Source of the DNA: Blastococcus tunisiensis
GTDB lineage: Bacteria > Actinomycetota > Actinomycetes > Mycobacteriales > Geodermatophilaceae
Direction: 5' to 3'
Assembly: GCF_900112815.1 (NCBI RefSeq)
Contig: NZ_FOND01000021.1
Location: forward strand, 1-64,000
Length of the DNA: 64,000 nt
Positions 1-9,676 of this stretch are shown here, piece after piece. Position 1 is the stretch's first letter; each line of letters begins with the position of its first letter. The notes under the pieces are model-generated. The model ran no database searches and had not been told where the DNA came from. It was given only the letters and a program-made list of their open reading frames with translations. The position numbers and the translations under genes were made by a program.

Positions 1-2
1 CC

Positions 3-323
3 CGCGGGGTCACCACCCAGCGGGTGCTATCCGACAACGGCTCGGCCTACCGCTCCCACGCCTGGCGCGACGCATGCCTCGAGCTCGGCATCACGCCCAA
101 GCGGACCCGGCCCTACCGGCCGCAGACCAACGGCAAGATCGAGCGCTTCCACCGCACCATGGCCGACGGCTGGGCTTTCGCCCGCATGTTCTACAGCGAG
201 TCAGCCCGCCGGAAAGCCCTGCCCGCCTGGCTGCACGAGTACAACCATCACCGGCCCCACACCGCGATCGGCAAGCACTCCCCGATCACCCGCTTGAACA
301 ACCTGGCTGGGCAGTACATCTAG
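3..323 (+). CDS. IS481-like transposase, 3' part (runs off left edge)
   Basis: The C-terminal part of a DDE integrase-core transposase. The reading frame is open to the left edge, so the N terminus and the first catalytic Asp lie outside the window. The second catalytic Asp is in SDNGSAY and the Glu is in TNGKIERFHRT. There are 35 residues between them, as expected for DD35E integrase cores. The terminal YNHHRPHTAIGKHSPI segment is typical of IS481 and IS3 relatives. The stop lies only 36 bp before guaB1, so the element's right end must fall in that gap. Whether the element is intact cannot be judged here. Confidence 0.85.
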   Translation, partial: RGVTTQRVLSDNGSAYRSHAWRDACLELGITPKRTRPYRPQTNGKIERFHRTMADGWAFARMFYSESARRKALPAWLHEYNHHRPHTAIGKHSPITRLNNLAGQYI

Positions 324-1787
<1,464 letters not shown>

Positions 1788-1824
1788 CGGCGACCGCACC
1801 GGCGTCGCCGGGGAGGGCGGCCCG

Positions 1825-2172
1825 GTGAAGCCACTGCCCGTCGAGGTCTTCGAGCAGCTGGTCGCCGACGCCCTCGACCAGGTGCCGCCGGAGCTGCTGG
1901 CGCTCATGGACAACGTCGTCGTCCTGGTGGAGGACCGCAATCCCGAGGAGCCCGACCTGCTGGGGCTCTACGAGGGCTTCGCCCTGACCGAGCGCGGGTG
2001 GGAGTACGGCGGGGCGCTGCCGGACCGGATCATGATCTACCGGGAGGCGATCTGCGACATCTCCGAGACCGCCGACGACGTGGTCGACGAGGTGACGATC
2101 ACCGTCGTCCACGAGATCGCGCACCACTTCGGGATCGACGACGAGCGCCTGCACGAGCTCGGCTGGGGATGA
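1825..2172 (+). CDS. Minimal zincin metallopeptidase-family protein
   Basis: A 115-residue small soluble protein. The zinc signature HEIAHHFGIDDERLHELGW begins at His96, giving two His ligands and a third candidate downstream. This matches the short actinobacterial zincin family (formerly DUF1025), whose substrates are unknown. The GTG start at 1825 is chosen because GGGAGGG lies 7 nt upstream, although the frame stays open further left. It follows guaB1 by 37 bp on the same strand and may be co-transcribed with it. Peptidase activity is inferred from the motif only. Confidence 0.85.
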   Translation: MKPLPVEVFEQLVADALDQVPPELLALMDNVVVLVEDRNPEEPDLLGLYEGFALTERGWEYGGALPDRIMIYREAICDISETADDVVDEVTITVVHEIAHHFGIDDERLHELGWG

Positions 2173-2215
2173 GCGGCACCCCGTGGCGGCACGTGTGCTG
2201 CCACACTCGTCCACC

Positions 2216-2671
2216 GTGCGCCCGACGCTGTTCGCGTTCGCCGGCGGCGAGCCTGCCTTCCGGGCGCTGGCCGCCGCACACCACGCCCGCTGCCTCGCCG
2301 ACCCGGAGCTGAACCACCCCTTCACCCGCGCCGACCTGGACCCGCAGCACGTCCCGCGGCTGGCCGCGTACTGGGCCGAGGTCATGGGTGGTCCGCCGCG
2401 CTACTCCGAAGGGTTGGGCGACCAGTCCGGTCTGCTGCGGATGCACGCGGGCAACGGGGACATCAGCGACCTCGGCCGGCGGTTCGTCGACTGCTTCGTC
2501 GCCGCCCTCGACGACGCGCAACTGCCCGCCGACCCGGAGTTCCGGTCCGCGATGCGCGCGTACGTGGAGTGGGCCGTGGACGACGTGCTGGTCTTCTCGC
2601 CCGTGGATGCCGTCGTACCGGACGACCGCGCCGTCCCCCGGTGGTCCTGGGACGGTCTGCGGCGCGGGTAG
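2216..2671 (+). CDS. Group II truncated haemoglobin-like globin
   Basis: About 151 residues of a bacterial truncated globin. The N-terminal TLFAFAGGEPAFRALAAAHHARCLADPELNHPF block is the usual helix A/B region, and HPFTRADLDPQHVPRLAAYWAEVMGGPPRYSE resembles the family's central region. Members bind haem and are linked to oxygen or nitric-oxide chemistry. The GTG at 2216 gives the family-like N terminus; another in-frame GTG at 2183 would add 11 residues. It follows the zincin gene closely and precedes the GroES-like gene by 11 bp, so the three may form one transcript. The proximal His was not assigned with certainty. Confidence 0.85.
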   Translation: MRPTLFAFAGGEPAFRALAAAHHARCLADPELNHPFTRADLDPQHVPRLAAYWAEVMGGPPRYSEGLGDQSGLLRMHAGNGDISDLGRRFVDCFVAALDDAQLPADPEFRSAMRAYVEWAVDDVLVFSPVDAVVPDDRAVPRWSWDGLRRG

Positions 2672-2682
2672 CGTGGGACGAC

Positions 2683-3015
2683 GTGCCCGAGAACTCAGCC
2701 GCCGGCAAGCTGCCGATCAAGATGCTGCACGACCGCATCCTGGTCGCGCTCCGCAAGGAGGACGGCGACCGTCGCTCCAGCGGCGGCATCCTCATCCCCG
2801 CGACCGCACAGGTGGCCAAGCGCCTGGTCTGGGGCGAGGCGAAGGGCGCCGGGCCGAGCGTGCGCCAGGTGAAGGTGGGCGACCAGGTGCTGTTCTCCCC
2901 CGAGGACCAGCACGAGGTCGAGGTGCACGGCGAGGACCTGATCATCCTGCGCGAGCGCGACGTGCACGCCGTCGCCGCCGAGCGCATCGAGGAATCGACC
3001 GGCCTCTACCTCTGA
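2683..3015 (+). CDS. Divergent GroES/Cpn10-family protein
   Basis: A 110-residue protein with the Cpn10 fold signature: DRILVAL near the N terminus, SSGGILIPATAQ as the mobile-loop region, VKVGDQVLF and HGEDLIILRERDVHAV at the C-terminal strands. The usual AVGPG segment after the mobile loop is replaced by WGEAKGAGPS. The C terminus extends about 15 residues beyond standard GroES and ends in ESTGLYL. There is no groEL beside it. It probably belongs to the divergent actinobacterial GroES-like group rather than being the main co-chaperonin. The GTG start at 2683 follows a GGGA site. Whether it works with a GroEL ring is unknown. Confidence 0.85.
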   Translation: MPENSAAGKLPIKMLHDRILVALRKEDGDRRSSGGILIPATAQVAKRLVWGEAKGAGPSVRQVKVGDQVLFSPEDQHEVEVHGEDLIILRERDVHAVAAERIEESTGLYL

Positions 3016-3105
3016 CCGGGCTCCACCTCTGACCGGCGACCGCGCGCGACGGGCGGTCCCACAGGGGCGCGCGCGGGCCGCCGCGGCCCGTCCTCCCCCA
3101 CCGCA

Positions 3106-3170
3106 GCGCGTCCTCCCTCAGCGCCCACCGTGCGGGAGGACGCGCCATGATCAGGTTCCCTGATCGTGGC
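3106..3170. repeat. Repeat family A, copy 1 (double hairpin, bidirectional terminator candidate)
   Basis: Two adjacent inverted repeats lie between the convergent groES-like and marR genes. The first pairs GCGCGTCCTCCC (3106-3117) with GGGAGGACGCGC (3134-3145). The second pairs GCCATGATCAGG (3144-3155) with CCTGATCGTGGC (3159-3170), allowing one G-T pair. The two overlap by two bases. The same arrangement recurs near 30.8, 36.0 and 45.0 kb. The second hairpin reaches into the last codons of marR. Confidence 0.7.
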
Positions 3171-3633
3171 CGGGCGGGTCGGCGCGGGAATGGCGCATGG
3201 TCGCCGCGGTCATGTCCAGCACGAACCGGCGGACGACGGCCAGCTCCTCGTCGGTGTAGTCCTCCATCGCCGCGGCCAGGTCCCGGGCCAGCCCCCCGAA
3301 GTGCTCGGCCCCCGCGGCCATGGCCGAGTCCGACATCTCCAGCGCCACCCGCCGCCGGTCGCCGGTGTCGCGCACCCGCCGCACGTGGCCGACCTTCTCC
3401 AGCCGGTCGACCAGCGCCGTCACCGAGGCCGAGCTCAGCTCCACGGCGGACCCCAGCCGGCCGGCGGTGAGCGCCTCGCCACGGCGGGCCGCGTCCATGA
3501 TCGCCACCAGCGCCCGGACGTCGGTGCGGTTGAGGCCGTGCACCTGGGCGAATCTCTGGCCGACTGCATCCAGTTCCACGGTCAGCCGGCGAAGGAGCAG
3601 TGCGAGCTCCTGCCGTGACCCCGCATCAGCCAC
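3151..3633 (-). CDS. MarR-family transcriptional regulator
   Basis: A 160-residue winged-helix protein of normal MarR length. The recognition region LTAGRLGSAVELSSASVTALVDRLEKVGHVRR and the wing RDTGDRRRVALEMS occupy about residues 55-105, flanked by N- and C-terminal dimerisation helices. It is divergent from the MMPL exporter gene. The 78-bp gap holds a strong inverted repeat (3669-3693), so autoregulation and control of the exporter are likely, with a small lipophilic ligand as inducer. Its last codons are part of repeat A copy 1. Confidence 0.9.
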   Translation of the reverse strand: MADAGSRQELALLLRRLTVELDAVGQRFAQVHGLNRTDVRALVAIMDAARRGEALTAGRLGSAVELSSASVTALVDRLEKVGHVRRVRDTGDRRRVALEMSDSAMAAGAEHFGGLARDLAAAMEDYTDEELAVVRRFVLDMTAATMRHSRADPPGHDQGT

Positions 3634-3668
3634 GCACCGCCTCCGTTCGCCATCCGCCGTCGTCCGCC

Positions 3669-3693
3669 ATAATCTCTCGACGATCGAGATTAT
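3669..3693. promoter_or_regulatory. Probable MarR operator between marR and the MMPL gene
   Basis: An AT-rich inverted repeat stands out in GC-rich DNA: ATAATCTC (3669-3676), nine bases, GAGATTAT (3686-3693). A shorter symmetric core, TCTCGA-CGA-TCGAGA, sits inside it. It lies about 18 bp before the MMPL start and 35 bp before the marR start, well placed to repress both promoters. Binding is inferred from position. Confidence 0.7.
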
Positions 3694-3711
3694 CGACCAT
3701 CAAGGGACATC

Positions 3712-5844
3712 ATGCCTCGCCGTACCGCCGCCCTCCGCTGGCTGATCCCCGCCCTCGTCGCCGTGGCCTGGCTGGCCCTGGCCGGACCGCTGGGCTCCTT
3801 CAGCGGCAAGCTGGGCGAGGTCTCGGAGAACGACTCCGCAGCCTTCCTCCCCGACAGCGCGGAGTCCACCCGGGTCACCGAGCTGCAGCAGCAGTTCCGC
3901 ACCGAGCGCACGCTGCCGGTGATCCTGCTCTGGGAGAGCGAGGACGGCCCCCTCGGCCAGGACGCGCTGGCCGAGGCCCGGGCCCGCGTCGACCAGGCGG
4001 TGGGCATCGCCGAGGACGCCGGCGCGCTCGAGGGCGAGGCCTCCCCGCCGATCCCGTCCGAGGACGGCGAGGCCGTGCAGGCCGTCCTGCCGTTCGACCC
4101 GAACCTGGGCGACGCGCTCGGCGAGGTGATCGGGCAGCTGCGCGACCTGCCCGGGATCGACGGCACCACCGCCTACGTGACCGGCCCCGGCGCGATCTTC
4201 TCCGACTTCGCCGAGGGCTTCGCGGGCATCGACGGGCTGCTGCTGATCGCCGCGTTCGGCGTCGTCCTGCTCATCCTGCTCGTCGTCTACCGCAGCCCGC
4301 TGCTGCCGCTGCTGGTGATCGGCACGGCCGGCATGGCGCTGGTCGTCTCGCTCGCGGTGGCGTACTTCCTGGCCGACCAGGGCTGGATCACGGTGAACGG
4401 CCAGAGCCAGGGCATCGCCTCGATCCTGGTCGTCGGCGCCGCCACGGACTACGGCCTGCTGCTGGTCTCCCGGTACCGCGAGGAGCTGCGCCGGGAACGG
4501 TCCCCCGTGGCCGCCATGAAGGTGGCGCTGCAGCAGTCGTGGGAGCCGATCGCAGCCTCGGGCGGGACGGTGATCCTCGGCGTCCTCTGCCTGCTCTTCT
4601 CCGACCTGGGCTCCAACCGGGCGCTCGGCCCGATCTCCGCGGTGTGCATCGCCTTCGCCATGCTGGCCGCGCTCACCTTCCTGCCCGCGCTCCTCGTGCT
4701 GTTCGGCCGCGCCGCGTTCTGGCCCTTCCGCCCGAAGTTCGGCGAGGAGCACACCCACGGCAAGGGCTGGGAGCGGATCGCCACGTCGGTCGGCCGCCGT
4801 CCCACCCGGTACCTCGTGGGCAGCGCCGGCGTCCTGGTCGTCTTCGCGCTGTTCCTGCCCACCTTCGACGCCGACGGGATCCCGCTGTCGGAGGCCGTGC
4901 GCGGCGGGTCGGAGTCCGGCGCCGGGCAGGAGGCCCTGGCCCGCCACTACGAGGCCGGCGCGGCGAGCCCCGCGGTGATCATCACCCCGGCCGACGGCTG
5001 GCAGGACGTCGCCGACGCCGCCGCCGGGGTCGACGGCGTGGCGGAGGTGGCGCCCTTCACCGGCGAGCAGGGCGGCCCGCCCGGCGCCGGGTCCGGCGAG
5101 CCGGTCGAGGTCGACGGCCTCGTCCGGATCGACGCCACGCTGGCCGACGCCCCCGACAGCGAGGCCGCGCAGGACACCGTCCAGCAACTGCGGGCGGCCG
5201 TGAGCGACGTCGACGCCGACGCGCTCGTCGGGGGCTCCTCCGCGCAGGACCTCGACACCCAGGAGACGGCGGCCCGCGACCTGGCGGTGATCGTCCCGCT
5301 GGTGCTGCTGGTCATCACTGTCGTGCTGGCCCTGCTGCTGCGGGCGATCGTGGCTCCGCTGCTGCTGGTGGCCACGGTGGCGCTGAGCACGGCCGCGACC
5401 GTCGGCGTCGCCGCGCTGGTGTTCGACCACCTGTTCCAGTTCCCGGGCAGCGATCCGCAGGTGCTGCTGATCGGCTTCGTGTTCCTCGTCGCGCTGGGGA
5501 TCGACTACAACATCTTCCTGATGACCCGGGCCCGGGAGGAGTCGGTCCGGCACGGGGCGAAGGACGGCGTGCTGCGGGCGCTGGCGGTGACCGGCGGGGT
5601 CATCACCAGCGCCGGGCTGGTGCTGGCGGCGACCTTCGGCGCCCTGACCGTGCTGCCGCTGGTGATCCTCATCCAGCTGGGGTTCCTGGTCGGCTTCGGC
5701 GTCCTGCTGGACACGTTCGTCGTCCGCACGCTGCTGGTGCCGGCCGCCGTCCACCTGATCGGGGACAAGGTCTGGTGGCCCGGCGCGCTGGCGAGCGGCC
5801 CGACCGCCCCCGAGCCGGAGGAGCGCGAGCTCGCGAGGGTGTAG
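3712..5844 (+). CDS. MMPL-family RND transporter
   Basis: A 710-residue membrane protein with the two-half MMPL design. An N-terminal TM helix is followed by an extracytoplasmic domain opening with ENDSAAFLPDSAEST, a motif typical of actinobacterial MMPL proteins. A bundle of TM helices follows (about residues 170-360), then a second periplasmic domain (about 385-520) and a second TM bundle to residue 690. Such proteins export lipids or drugs using proton motive force. The ATG at 3712 has AAGGGA upstream. The divergent MarR gene suggests substrate-inducible expression. The substrate cannot be told from sequence. Confidence 0.92.
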   Translation: MPRRTAALRWLIPALVAVAWLALAGPLGSFSGKLGEVSENDSAAFLPDSAESTRVTELQQQFRTERTLPVILLWESEDGPLGQDALAEARARVDQAVGIAEDAGALEGEASPPIPSEDGEAVQAVLPFDPNLGDALGEVIGQLRDLPGIDGTTAYVTGPGAIFSDFAEGFAGIDGLLLIAAFGVVLLILLVVYRSPLLPLLVIGTAGMALVVSLAVAYFLADQGWITVNGQSQGIASILVVGAATDYGLLLVSRYREELRRERSPVAAMKVALQQSWEPIAASGGTVILGVLCLLFSDLGSNRALGPISAVCIAFAMLAALTFLPALLVLFGRAAFWPFRPKFGEEHTHGKGWERIATSVGRRPTRYLVGSAGVLVVFALFLPTFDADGIPLSEAVRGGSESGAGQEALARHYEAGAASPAVIITPADGWQDVADAAAGVDGVAEVAPFTGEQGGPPGAGSGEPVEVDGLVRIDATLADAPDSEAAQDTVQQLRAAVSDVDADALVGGSSAQDLDTQETAARDLAVIVPLVLLVITVVLALLLRAIVAPLLLVATVALSTAATVGVAALVFDHLFQFPGSDPQVLLIGFVFLVALGIDYNIFLMTRAREESVRHGAKDGVLRALAVTGGVITSAGLVLAATFGALTVLPLVILIQLGFLVGFGVLLDTFVVRTLLVPAAVHLIGDKVWWPGALASGPTAPEPEERELARV

Positions 5845-5877
5845 GCGCGCGCCGCCCGCCCGCCCGCCCTGCCAGAT

Positions 5878-5934
5878 GATCATCGGCGGGTGGCGCCCGT
5901 CAGCGGCGTGTCGTCCAGCCACCCGCCGATGATC
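5878..5934. repeat. Repeat family B, copy 1 (17-bp perfect inverted repeat)
   Basis: GATCATCGGCGGGTGGC (5878-5894) pairs perfectly with its reverse complement at 5918-5934 across a 23-base loop. It lies 33 bp after the MMPL stop and before the next co-directional gene, as a terminator would. Copies recur at 6.86 and 46.76 kb. Confidence 0.7.
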
Positions 5935-5979
5935 AACGGCGGTCGGGCGACTGGTTGACCGGACGGGCAGGGTGGAGGC

Positions 5980-6855
5980 ATGACTGCTCTCCGGATCGCG
6001 GTCCTCGGACCGGGCGGGGTCGGCGGGATGCTCGGGGCGCTGCTGGCCCGCGACGGGCACGCCGTCACCTGCCTGGCCCGCCCGGAGACCGCCGAGCACG
6101 TCCAGCGGCACGGCCTGACGCTGTCCAGCGACCGGTTCGGCGCGTTCACCGCTCCGGCCCGGGGGACGACGCGGCTCGACGCCCCGGTCGACGTCTGCCT
6201 GGTCACCCCGAAGGCCACCCAGCTCGCGGCCGCGCTGGACCGGCTGCCCGCCGAGGTGCTCGGGACGGCGGTGCTGGTCCCGCTGCTCAACGGCATCGAC
6301 CACCTGGAGCTGCTGCGGGCGCGCTACCCGGAGGCCCGCACCGTGGCGGGGGCGATCCAGGTGGCCGCGCACCGGCCGGCTCCGGGGACCGTCCGCCACG
6401 ACGGGTCGCTGGCCGCGGTGACGCTCGCACCCGGTGCCGAGCAGCTGGCCGACGCGCTGGCGGCGACCGGCGTCGACGTCGACGTCCGGCCGGACGAGCG
6501 CGGGCTGCTGTGGGCCAAGCTCTGCCTGCTCGCCCCACTCGCCCTGCTCACCACGTCGCTCGCCGCACCGCTCGGCACGGCGCGGGAGCAGCGGGCCGAG
6601 GACCTGCGGGCCGTCGTCGAGGAGGTCGCCGCCGTCTCCCGCGCGGACGGAGCCGACCCCGACCCGACCGCGACGCTGGAGCTGCTGCACTCGCTGCCGG
6701 CCGGGATGCGCTCCTCGATGCAGCGCGACGCCGAGGCCGGCCGGCCCACCGAGCTGGACGCGATCGGCGGCGCGGTGCTGCGGGCGGCCGGGCGGCACGG
6801 GATCGACGTCCCGGCCACCCGCCGGATCGTGGAGGAGCTCCGCGCCCGGCTCTGA
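5980..6855 (+). CDS. Ketopantoate reductase family (ApbA/PanE) oxidoreductase
   Basis: A 291-residue NADPH-dependent reductase. The N-terminal Rossmann motif is VLGPGGVGGMLGALLARDGH (residues 6-25). A central TPKATQL stretch and the LNGIDHLELLR region contain the conserved Asn of the family. The C-terminal helical domain includes the conserved Lys in LLWAKLCLLAPLALLT and the SSMQRDAEAGRPTELDAI substrate motif. Family members reduce 2-dehydropantoate to pantoate for CoA synthesis, but many paralogues act on other 2-oxoacids. No other pantothenate genes are adjacent, so panE itself is not certain. It is flanked by two family-B repeats, suggesting a separate transcript. Confidence 0.88.
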   Translation: MTALRIAVLGPGGVGGMLGALLARDGHAVTCLARPETAEHVQRHGLTLSSDRFGAFTAPARGTTRLDAPVDVCLVTPKATQLAAALDRLPAEVLGTAVLVPLLNGIDHLELLRARYPEARTVAGAIQVAAHRPAPGTVRHDGSLAAVTLAPGAEQLADALAATGVDVDVRPDERGLLWAKLCLLAPLALLTTSLAAPLGTAREQRAEDLRAVVEEVAAVSRADGADPDPTATLELLHSLPAGMRSSMQRDAEAGRPTELDAIGGAVLRAAGRHGIDVPATRRIVEELRARL

Positions 6856-6862
6856 GCCCGTC

Positions 6863-6919
6863 GATCATCGGCAGGTGGCTGCCCGACACGCCGGCAGGGG
6901 CAGCCACGCGCCGATGATC
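6863..6919. repeat. Repeat family B, copy 2
   Basis: Arms of 22 nt starting GATCATCGGC (6863-6884) pair with 6898-6919 with two mismatches. It lies between the convergent ketopantoate-reductase-like gene and pheA. Its last bases overlap the pheA stop. A bidirectional terminator is the simplest reading. Confidence 0.65.
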
Positions 6920-7868
6920 AACGCGGGGAGGGGCCGCCCCGGATGCCCGCGAGCCAGCCCTCCGCATCGGCGAAGGCCGCGTCGGCGGCCACGTCGGGCA
7001 CGGGCACGTTCTCCCGCCCGTCGGCGCGGGCGTAGGACCCGAGGAACCGGACGTCGTCGCAGACCCGGTGCAGCGCGGCCAGCGCCTCGCCCACGCGGGC
7101 GTCGGCGATGTGCCCCTCGCAGTCGAGGCTGAAGGAGTAGACGCCCAGCCGCTCCCGGGTCGGGCGGGACTCGATCCGGGTCAGCGAGATCCCCCGGACG
7201 GCGAACTCGCTGAGCAGCGCGAGCAGCGCGCCGGTGCGGTCGCCGACGACGGCGACCAGCGAGGTCTTGTCGTTGCCCGTGGGCGCGGGCAGCGCACCGG
7301 CCGGCTCGACCAGCACGAAGCGGGTCACCGCGCCCGGGGTGTCGGCGAGGTCGTCGACCAGCGCCACCAGCCCGTAGCGCTCGGCGGCGATGGGCGCGCA
7401 CACGGCGGCGTCGAAGTCCCCCGCCGCCACGGCCGCGGCGGCTCCCGCGGTCGAGGACACCGGCAGCGGGACGACGCCGGGGAACAGCTCGGCCAGCCGC
7501 CCCGCGGTCTGCGCCAGGGCGTGCGGATGGCTGGCCACCGACCGCACGCCGGCCTGCTCCGTCCCGGGCCGGACGGCCAGCACGAAGGCGACGTCGAGGA
7601 ACACCTCGCGGGTGATCACCAGGGGCGCACCGTCGGCCAGCCCGTCCATCGTGGCCGGCACCGAGCCCTCGACGGAGTTCTCCAGGGGGACCAGCGCGGC
7701 GTCGGCGTCCCCCGATCGGACGGCGGCCAGCGCCGCGGGGACACTCGGCTGGGGGTACCGCGATCCTCCCGCGGAGGAGACGGCGCTGAGGGCGGCTTCG
7801 GCGAAGGTACCCTCGGGTCCCAGATAGGCGAACCGCGTCGGAGACGTACTGGGTGGCATCCCGGGCAT
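6918..7868 (-). CDS. pheA: Prephenate dehydratase
   Basis: A 316-residue monofunctional enzyme of phenylalanine synthesis that converts prephenate to phenylpyruvate. The PDT domain runs from FAYLGPEGTFAEAAL (about residue 13) to the catalytic Thr-containing TRFVLV motif (about 183-188). An ACT regulatory domain follows, with ESRPTRERLGVYSFSLDCEGH, the usual phenylalanine-sensing ESRP motif. There is no chorismate mutase domain. About 30 residues after the ACT domain vary in the family. Start ATG at 7868; a second ATG three codons downstream is possible. No aromatic-pathway genes are adjacent. Confidence 0.95.
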   Translation of the reverse strand: MPGMPPSTSPTRFAYLGPEGTFAEAALSAVSSAGGSRYPQPSVPAALAAVRSGDADAALVPLENSVEGSVPATMDGLADGAPLVITREVFLDVAFVLAVRPGTEQAGVRSVASHPHALAQTAGRLAELFPGVVPLPVSSTAGAAAAVAAGDFDAAVCAPIAAERYGLVALVDDLADTPGAVTRFVLVEPAGALPAPTGNDKTSLVAVVGDRTGALLALLSEFAVRGISLTRIESRPTRERLGVYSFSLDCEGHIADARVGEALAALHRVCDDVRFLGSYARADGRENVPVPDVAADAAFADAEGWLAGIRGGPSPR

Positions 7869-7981
7869 CCGACGAGGGTAGTGCGGGCGGGGCGGGGCGT
7901 GTCCCGACCCGGGGGAACCGAGTCGTCACCGACAGGCTCGGCCGCAGCACGGCTGGCCCGACCCGTCAGTGGAGGGGATCT

Positions 7982-9676
7982 GTGACACCCAGCCCGGTCC
8001 GCGTCGCCTCGAGCGATCTCGCGGCCGTGCTGTGGCGCCTGCTGGACGCCAGCTCCCGGGACGACTCCACCGCCTTCCTCTGCCTCCTCGACGACGCCGA
8101 CGGCGCCTTCGCCGAGGCCACCGACGCGCGGTGGACGGCGTGGCGGCACGCCCTGGCCGCCCAGCGGGCGCTGTTCGAGAGCGACCCGGACCTCGCCGTC
8201 GAGTCCGTGGCGGCCGCCCGGGAGGCGCTGCTCGCGTGCCCGCCCTCGGCCGACACCGCGCTCACGCTGGCCTACCTGGCGCACGTCGAGGTCACCGCCG
8301 ACCACTTCGACGCCGCGATGCTGTTCGCCGTCGACGCCAGCCTGCTCACCGAGGGGCCCAACGCCGGCGAGCCCACCCGCGCCCTGCACCAGGCGCACCG
8401 CTGGCTGTCGCTGACCCTCTCGGGCCTGGACCTCGAGGAGCTCGCGGTCTCGCACGCGGTCCGCGGGCACCGGATCGCCGCCGCCCTCCCCGACCTGGGC
8501 GACCAGTGGCAGCTGCTGCAGCTCTCGGCCCAGCAGCACGCCGAGCTGGCCCAGACGCTGCGCCGGCGCGGGGACTCGGAGCGGGCCCGGGCGCTGGCCG
8601 CCGTGGCGATCGCCCAGGCCACCGAGGCCCGGGAGATGGCCTGGGAGCCGGATCCGGCCGCCGCCGACCTGCTCGACGTCGTCCAGGCGTGGGCGATGAA
8701 CAGCTCCGACGACCTGGACAGCGCCATGGGCCCGCTGCGCCGGGTCCGCCGCCGCGTGCAGGAGCACGGTGGCCTGTGGCTGCGCGGCTACACCGACCTC
8801 GTCCTGGCCCGCCTGCTGGTCCGGGTGGCCCAGCGCGACGAGGACGCGGAGTACGGCGAGGAGGCCATCGGCCTGCTGGTGGACGCCGCCGGCGCCTTCG
8901 TGGCCTCCGGGGACCGGCGCCGCTACCGGCAGTGCCTGCTGGAGCTGGGGCAGAGCACCGCCGACCTGGGCCGGCCCGCCGAGGCGCTGCACTGGCTGGA
9001 GGCCTACCGCGCCGACACCGGCCGGGCGCACGCGCGCGGCCGGGAGATGTGGGCGGAGATGTTCATCCGCCGCAGCCGGCTGCGCGAGGCCGAGCGGCAG
9101 GCCGCCCTGCTGCGCCGGCACGCCCTGGAGGACCCGCTCACCGGCCTGGGCAACCGGCGCAGCGCCGAGCGGCGGCTGGGCACGATGCCGCTCGGCGAGG
9201 AGCCGCTGTCGCTGGCCGTGGTCGACGTCGACCGGTTCAAGAAGGTGAACGACGAGGCGTCGCACACCCACGGGGACGCCGTCCTCCGCCGGGTGGCCGA
9301 CCTGCTGCGGGAACACAGCCGCACCGGCGACGAGGTGTACCGCTGGGCGGGCGACGAGTTCCTGGTCGTGCTGCCGACGGCGACGGAGGCCCAGGCGCTC
9401 GTGGTGATGGAACGGCTCCGCGCGGCCGTGGCCGAGGCGGACTGGAGCGACCTCGTGCCCGGCCCGGTCACCGTCAGCATCGGCGTGGCCACCGCGCCGG
9501 CCGTCGAGGAGCAGCCGCCGGCCGAACCACCCCGGCCGGGAGGGGGCTGGCGGGCGCTGTTCGACACCGCCGATCTGCACCTGTTCTCCGCCAAGCGCAG
9601 CGGCCGCAACCGCGTGCGGGCTCCCGGCGGGGAGGCCGCTGCCGGCTCCGGCGGACCGTCCCCGGCCCCCGCGTGA
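7982..9676 (+). CDS. Diguanylate cyclase with N-terminal helical repeat domain
   Basis: A 564-residue soluble protein. Residues 1-380 are rich in paired helices resembling a TPR-like sensory scaffold, with no TM segment. A coiled segment (RSRLREAERQAALLRRHA) leads into a GGDEF domain starting DPLTGLGNRRSAERRL. The signature is AGDEF at residues 456-460, a variant found in active cyclases. RTGD, five residues before it, matches the c-di-GMP inhibitory I-site. The family makes c-di-GMP from two GTP. The start is GTG 7982 with GGAGGGG just upstream, though the frame is open for 43 codons further left. The stop overlaps the start of the next GGDEF gene. Confidence 0.9.
   Translation: MTPSPVRVASSDLAAVLWRLLDASSRDDSTAFLCLLDDADGAFAEATDARWTAWRHALAAQRALFESDPDLAVESVAAAREALLACPPSADTALTLAYLAHVEVTADHFDAAMLFAVDASLLTEGPNAGEPTRALHQAHRWLSLTLSGLDLEELAVSHAVRGHRIAAALPDLGDQWQLLQLSAQQHAELAQTLRRRGDSERARALAAVAIAQATEAREMAWEPDPAAADLLDVVQAWAMNSSDDLDSAMGPLRRVRRRVQEHGGLWLRGYTDLVLARLLVRVAQRDEDAEYGEEAIGLLVDAAGAFVASGDRRRYRQCLLELGQSTADLGRPAEALHWLEAYRADTGRAHARGREMWAEMFIRRSRLREAERQAALLRRHALEDPLTGLGNRRSAERRLGTMPLGEEPLSLAVVDVDRFKKVNDEASHTHGDAVLRRVADLLREHSRTGDEVYRWAGDEFLVVLPTATEAQALVVMERLRAAVAEADWSDLVPGPVTVSIGVATAPAVEEQPPAEPPRPGGGWRALFDTADLHLFSAKRSGRNRVRAPGGEAAAGSGGPSPAPA

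Noticed and set aside
3700-6798. Long antisense reading frame of about 1030 codons opposite the MMPL and reductase genes
   Set aside because: Low-complexity, Arg/Gly/Gln-rich translation produced by high-GC third positions. The opposite strand encodes well-matched families.
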